This document shows positions 60,221 through 64,000 of a DNA stretch of 64,000 nt, one piece after another (within the stretch, counting starts at the first letter, position 1; every line of letters begins with the position of its first letter). A model generated the notes under the pieces. That model worked only from the letters and a program-made list of their open reading frames with translations. It was not told where the DNA came from and made no database searches. This stretch comes from Spirochaetota bacterium (GTDB lineage: Bacteria; Spirochaetota; Spirochaetia; SPDA01; JAJSAL01): the NCBI GenBank assembly GCA_024274705.1, contig JAJSAL010000008.1, positions 78,748 to 142,747 on the forward strand, in the 5' to 3' direction. The position numbers were made by a program, and so were the translations under genes.

Positions 60221-61201
60221 TCATTCCGATTCTTGAATTCGCTTCGCATGCTCCGTCAACAGAGAATCGATTTCTGCAATATCATCTTCGTTGAGTTTCA
60301 GTTCTAACGTCTTTATTGTTTCCTGTATGTGAGAGGGCCTCCTGGCACCGACAATGGCACCGGTTACATATTCGTTTCCCAACACCCAGTTAACAGCAAG
60401 GTTGCCCAGAGGCTGATTATGCCGTGCAGCAATCGGTTTCAGTTTTTCTATAAGCTCCATATGAATACCGAAAAGCGGTTCCTGGAAATCGGGATTGTTT
60501 TTCCTCCAGTCGTCTTCGGGAAATTCTGCCGCGGGGCTGGCTGAAAATTTCCCAGTAAGCAGCCCCGACTGCATGGGGCTGTACACTATAACACCTATAT
60601 TGTTTGTTTTGCAGAAAGGGAGCAGTTCTTTTTCCGTATCCCGTTTGATCATACTGTAGGGGGGCTGCAAAGATGTTACCCGGTGGATATCCAGGATCCT
60701 CTTCAATTGTTCCACACTGAAATTAGATACTCCCCCGAACCTCACTTTACCTTCCTGAATGAGGCCGAAAATGGCTTCCCATCCCTCTTCAATATCTTCA
60801 TCCGGCAGCGGCCAGTGGATCTGATACAAATCGATGTAATCGGTGCCCAACCGTTTTAAACTTGATTCTACTTCCTGCCGTATACTTTCCTTTTTAAGAT
60901 GCCCGTAAATGTCGCTTCCGTCTTCCTTCCAGAGAATCCCGCATTTTGTAGCAATGATCACTTTGTCCCTGAGTCCGGAAACCGCTTTGCCGACAATTTC
61001 TTCAGAATGACCGTGTCCATATCCTTTTGCCGTGTCAATCCAGTTGATCCCAAGATCAATTGCACAGCGAATGGTTTCGATGGATTCTTTATCATCCTGG
61101 GATCCCCAGCCATAGGGATTATTTCCGCCGCCCAAAGCCCATGAACCCAGGCCGATAGGGGTAATAAACAGATCGCTTTCACCAAGTCTTCTCGTTTCCA
61201 T
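60221..61201 (-). CDS. Aldo/keto reductase
   Basis: AKR-family oxidoreductase of 326 residues. The catalytic tetrad is visible: Asp and Tyr in NWIDTAKGYGHGHSEE, Lys in VIIATKCG, His in YQIHWPLPD. Cofactor-binding part: GAIVGARRPSHIQETIKTLE. Such enzymes reduce sugar aldehydes or ketones with NADPH. It is 8 bases downstream of an ATPase gene and 19 bases before the 2-hydroxyacid dehydrogenase, so it is in the same operon. Confidence 0.88.
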   Translation of the reverse strand: METRRLGESDLFITPIGLGSWALGGGNNPYGWGSQDDKESIETIRCAIDLGINWIDTAKGYGHGHSEEIVGKAVSGLRDKVIIATKCGILWKEDGSDIYGHLKKESIRQEVESSLKRLGTDYIDLYQIHWPLPDEDIEEGWEAIFGLIQEGKVRFGGVSNFSVEQLKRILDIHRVTSLQPPYSMIKRDTEKELLPFCKTNNIGVIVYSPMQSGLLTGKFSASPAAEFPEDDWRKNNPDFQEPLFGIHMELIEKLKPIAARHNQPLGNLAVNWVLGNEYVTGAIVGARRPSHIQETIKTLELKLNEDDIAEIDSLLTEHAKRIQESE

Positions 61202-61209
61202 AACTTCTT

Positions 61210-62316
61210 TTAACCAATCCTTTTTGTGGTATTTTTATCGAAGAAGTAAAGCCTGTCTTCAACAAATTCCAAACCCGCGGGACCATGCAGCTCCGGCAGA
61301 TGGTCTGAACTGATTTTCGCTTTTATCTGACCTACAACGGTCTTTATCGTTATAATTGAAACCTGGCCGAGGGTATCCAGAAGAATAACTTCTCCCCTGA
61401 CATGGGCTTTTTCATCATTATGTGCCGTAACCCGTATGTCCCGGGGCCTTACTCCGATACATACTTCTCTTCCTCCGTTGGATTTCTTATTCAATACTGA
61501 CTGGTCCTTCTTCGTAATAGGAATTCTGCATACCGACTCGTTCTCAAGTACCGCGTACTCTCCATTGATTTCCGCCTGGAACATATTCATCGGGGGATCT
61601 CCGATGAATTGAGCCACGTATATATTCAGGGGCTTATAGTAAAGTTCGTCCCCGGTACCGACTTGCTCTATCTTTCCTTTGTTGAGTACTGCTATGGAAT
61701 CCCCCATGGAAAGTGCTTCCAGCTGGTCAGGTGTGGAATACAGGGTAGTGATGCCCAGTTCCTGCTGGATTTTTTTTAGCTCGGCACGCATCCTGTGACG
61801 TAATTTAGCATCGAGATGCGCGATGGGTTCATCGAGAAGATATGCCTTCGGTCTGCGGACCAGGGTCCGCCCCAGAGCCACCCGCTGCTTCTGACCTCCG
61901 GACAGTTCACGGGGGTAACGAAGGAGCAGCTCTTCAATACCAAGCATGGTCGCCACATCTTTGACCCTCTTATCGCGTTCTTCTTTACTGTATTTTTTCT
62001 TCCTCATCGGAGCTTCCAAAGGAAAGACCAGGTTCTGATAAACCGTAAAGTGGGGATAAAGAGCGTACGATTCGAACGCTGTAGCAGTATTCCGGTTCTG
62101 TGGAAAATCATGAAGAATGCTTTTCGCATCGATAAATATATTGCCGTTTTCAGGCTTTTCTATCCCTGCGATAATACCGATGGTCGTGGATTTGCCTGCG
62201 CCGGAGGACCCGAGGAGGCAAAAAAACTCGCCATCTTTAATGGTGAAACTCACATTGTCCAGCGCTGTGATATCACCGAATCTTTTTGTTATGTTCTGTA
62301 ATTCCAGTTTTGCCAT
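61210..62316 (-). CDS. MalK-type ABC ATPase with Q-loop Glu and switch Pro
   Basis: Sugar-importer ATPase of 368 residues with a C-terminal TOBE-like regulatory domain. Walker A GSSGAGKST, signature LSGGQKQRVALGRTLVRRP, Walker B AYLLDEPIAHLDAKLR. Two key residues differ from the norm: the Q-loop is ATAFESYALYPH (Glu instead of Gln), and the switch region is TLYSTPDQLEAL (Pro instead of His). With a diverged partner at 62324 this suggests an asymmetric heterodimer with one active site, as in glycerol-type transporters with two ATPases. It starts 7 bases after the partner gene. Permeases are not in this operon within the window. Confidence 0.88.
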   Translation of the reverse strand: MAKLELQNITKRFGDITALDNVSFTIKDGEFFCLLGSSGAGKSTTIGIIAGIEKPENGNIFIDAKSILHDFPQNRNTATAFESYALYPHFTVYQNLVFPLEAPMRKKKYSKEERDKRVKDVATMLGIEELLLRYPRELSGGQKQRVALGRTLVRRPKAYLLDEPIAHLDAKLRHRMRAELKKIQQELGITTLYSTPDQLEALSMGDSIAVLNKGKIEQVGTGDELYYKPLNIYVAQFIGDPPMNMFQAEINGEYAVLENESVCRIPITKKDQSVLNKKSNGGREVCIGVRPRDIRVTAHNDEKAHVRGEVILLDTLGQVSIITIKTVVGQIKAKISSDHLPELHGPAGLEFVEDRLYFFDKNTTKRIG

Positions 62317-62323
62317 CGAATCC

Positions 62324-63451
62324 TCAGTCTCCTGTCACATTTCGTTTTTCTTTAAAGAAGATGTTAATTCCAGATTCCGGATCGAAAAAATTTATATGTC
62401 TCTGATCGAACATAACATACACGGTCTGATTGATCCCGGGGCGAAAATTACCCAGGATTTCCGCAAAAAAAAGGTCACTGCCCTGAAGCTTCAAAGAAAT
62501 TATCGTGCGGTCACCCTGGGGTTCCACAAAATCCACTTCCAGAGGAAAAGCGTTAACCGAAGGATCAAGGCTAACCTGAACATCTTCGGGTCGAACGCCG
62601 ATTTTCAATTTCGGATTTCCCGTATACCCGTTAAACAGAGATTTCATCTTTTCATTCAACACGAAATTGAAGGAAGGTGATTTGATGTTCCATTCACCCC
62701 CCTCTTTTTTAATCTCACAGAGTGCGAAATTCATTGGGGGTTCCCCGATAAACCCGGCAACGAAATCGTTCCGGGGCTTATAGTAAATTTCCAGGGGGGT
62801 CCCTATCTGCTGAATTTCGCCCAGATTCATAATAGCAATCCGGTCGGCCATAGCCATGGCTTCAACTTGATCATGGGTTATATATAACGTCGTAACACCC
62901 AATTTCTCAACCTGGGTCTTCAGTTCATCCCGCATTTTAGACCGAAGTGCGGCGTCAAGATGCGATATGGGTTCATCCATGATCAACACCGAAGGATTAC
63001 GGACTATAGCTCTGCCGATGGAGACTCTCTGCATCTCTCCACCGCTTAAGCGCTTCACACCACTGTGAAGAATACTTTCCAGGCTTAAGAATGCCGCCGC
63101 CTCTTTTACCTTTTTATCGATAACGTCTTCCGGCATCTTTCTCACCCGTAAGGGAAACGCAATATTCTCATACACCGATAAATTCGTATACAGTGCCCAG
63201 TTTTCAAACACCATGGCGACATTCCGTTCCGCCGGCGGCAAAGAGTTGATCACCTGGCCATCAAACAGTATTTCCCCCCGGGTGATATGCTCCAGCCCGG
63301 CTATCATCCGCAGGGATGATGATTTGCCGCATCCGGATGGTCCTAAAATGGAAAAGAACTCACCATCCTCACACTTCCAGGTTGTATCTTTCACTGCTTC
63401 AACATTGCCATTATATATTTTCCATACATGACGAAGTTCTACCCTGGCCAT
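62324..63451 (-). CDS. MalK-type ABC ATPase, partner with intact switch His
   Basis: ATPase of 375 residues with a C-terminal TOBE-like domain. Walker A GPSGCGKSS, Q-loop AMVFENWALYTN (again Glu for Gln), signature LSGGEMQRVSIGRAIVRNP, Walker B VLIMDEPISHLDAALR and switch His in TLYITHDQVEAM. AAGGAG precedes the start. It is the first ATPase of the pair, 25 bases after the partial UTRA regulator. It probably drives a sugar importer whose membrane parts are beyond the window, or the orphan permease set at 22.6-26.1 kb. Confidence 0.88.
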   Translation of the reverse strand: MARVELRHVWKIYNGNVEAVKDTTWKCEDGEFFSILGPSGCGKSSSLRMIAGLEHITRGEILFDGQVINSLPPAERNVAMVFENWALYTNLSVYENIAFPLRVRKMPEDVIDKKVKEAAAFLSLESILHSGVKRLSGGEMQRVSIGRAIVRNPSVLIMDEPISHLDAALRSKMRDELKTQVEKLGVTTLYITHDQVEAMAMADRIAIMNLGEIQQIGTPLEIYYKPRNDFVAGFIGEPPMNFALCEIKKEGGEWNIKSPSFNFVLNEKMKSLFNGYTGNPKLKIGVRPEDVQVSLDPSVNAFPLEVDFVEPQGDRTIISLKLQGSDLFFAEILGNFRPGINQTVYVMFDQRHINFFDPESGINIFFKEKRNVTGD

Positions 63452-63476
63452 AACTGCTCCTTATACATTTTTTTCG

Positions 63477-64000
63477 TCAGATGCTCATCTCAAAGCCTGC
63501 TTTAAACAGCCAGACAGCCCTGGAAGCTTTTATCGGGACCCCCTGGTCCGACAGGGTAACACGGAACCGCAGCAGTACAGGTGTTCCCGCATCTACTTGC
63601 ATAAAGTCAGCTTCCCGTTTTTCAAGACAGACTACGGTGACCTCATCATACGCTTTTACTGACTTCAAACCGAATTTTTCTTCCATAACTTTAAACGATG
63701 ACTGCCCCGTACCTTTCTCTTCGAACAGGTCCTTCGTTATACCCGGATAGTACTTTGCAGGGAAATAAGACACTTCGATGGCAACGGGTTTTCCGTTTAC
63801 CGACCGTAGTCGTTCCATTACCTGGACCTTTTCACCCTCCTCCAGGCCGAGTCTTTTCGCTATGGAAGGCCAGGAATCAACCAGCTTCCAATCGATAATT
63901 TTCACTCCGGGATCATCTCCCCGTTTCTTTGCCTCTTTTGTAATGCTATGGTTTCCGCCGAGGGTACCCCATAGAGTGACTTTCGGAACTATTATCGTTT
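63477..64000 (-). CDS. GntR-family regulator, UTRA part only (5' end outside window)
   Basis: The frame is open to the window edge, so the DNA-binding domain lies to the right. Visible is a UTRA sensor: LWGTLGGNHSITKEAKKRGD, WPSIAKRLGLEEGEKVQVME, SVNGKPVAIEVSYFPAKYYP, and DAGTPVLLRFRVTLSDQGVP. GTG at 63905 is not the real start, because the frame upstream of it carries matching UTRA sequence. It lies 25 bases before the ATPase gene and may be the first gene of the 55-64 kb operon. Related in type to the regulator at 58359 but different in sequence. Confidence 0.8.
   Translation of the reverse strand, partial: TIIVPKVTLWGTLGGNHSITKEAKKRGDDPGVKIIDWKLVDSWPSIAKRLGLEEGEKVQVMERLRSVNGKPVAIEVSYFPAKYYPGITKDLFEEKGTGQSSFKVMEEKFGLKSVKAYDEVTVVCLEKREADFMQVDAGTPVLLRFRVTLSDQGVPIKASRAVWLFKAGFEMSI

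Overview
The window looks like a chromosomal segment of a free-living anaerobic bacterium, most plausibly a Spirochaetota member. The reasons are Cys-lipobox lipoproteins in tandem, many sugar/nucleoside ABC importers, corrinoid methyltransferases, several TTG starts and medium GC. This assignment is inference; there is no rRNA or marker gene. No tRNA, rRNA or CRISPR array was seen.

Layout. (1) 0-6.6 kb, +: a partial membrane protein with a decayed HD-GYP domain, two paralogous repeat lipoproteins and an MFS transporter. (2) 6.7-11.6 kb, -: a BMP/PnrA-type nucleoside-like ABC importer (ATPase, two permeases, binding protein). (3) 11.8-13.6 kb, +: MarR regulator and MATE pump behind tandem palindromic operators. 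(4) 13.7-17.8 kb: transfer scar with broken IS1380-like and IS110-like transposases, an intact AT-rich VapBC pair, an unknown membrane protein and a wrecked second toxin-antitoxin pair. (5) 17.8-22.3 kb: a large P-loop protein of unknown function, then galactokinase-like and phosphopentomutase (deoB) genes. (6) 22.6-32 kb: sugar ABC importer without its own ATPase, divergent from a GntR/LacI-hybrid regulator, a class II aldolase and two FGGY kinases. (7) 32-34 kb: fragments of transposases and a dead prepilin peptidase. (8) 34-47 kb: a corrinoid/one-carbon island: reductive-dehalogenase-like protein, RbsABC-type importer, FCD regulator, corrinoid protein with an MtmB homologue that has Tyr at the pyrrolysine position, class III aminotransferase, a second corrinoid protein with a non-pyrrolysine MttB homologue, and an IclR regulator. 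(9) 47.2-54.5 kb, -: a tightly packed 12-gene bacterial microcompartment (BMC) operon with eight shell genes, PduS-like and PduT-like electron-transfer proteins, a CoA-acylating aldehyde dehydrogenase, RpiB and DeoC, divergent from a DeoR regulator. (10) 55.4-64 kb, -: catabolic operon with UroD-like protein, zinc alcohol dehydrogenase, a second DeoC, two GntR/UTRA regulators, 2-hydroxyacid dehydrogenase, aldo/keto reductase and two unusual MalK-type ATPases.

How it may work together. The BMC has the content of the sugar-phosphate-utilising (SPU) class: DeoC would split deoxyribose-5-phosphate into acetaldehyde and glyceraldehyde-3-phosphate, the aldehyde dehydrogenase would make acetyl-CoA, and PduS/PduT would move electrons through the shell. 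DeoB and the nucleoside-like importer elsewhere in the window are suitable feeders. DeoC, RpiB and the aldehyde dehydrogenase all carry N-terminal helices that resemble encapsulation peptides, while the second DeoC has none. The BMC RpiB has Asp where the catalytic Cys of E. coli RpiB lies, so its activity is open. The most novel points are this BMC, its RpiB, the regulatory region between it and deoR, and the non-pyrrolysine MtmB homologue.
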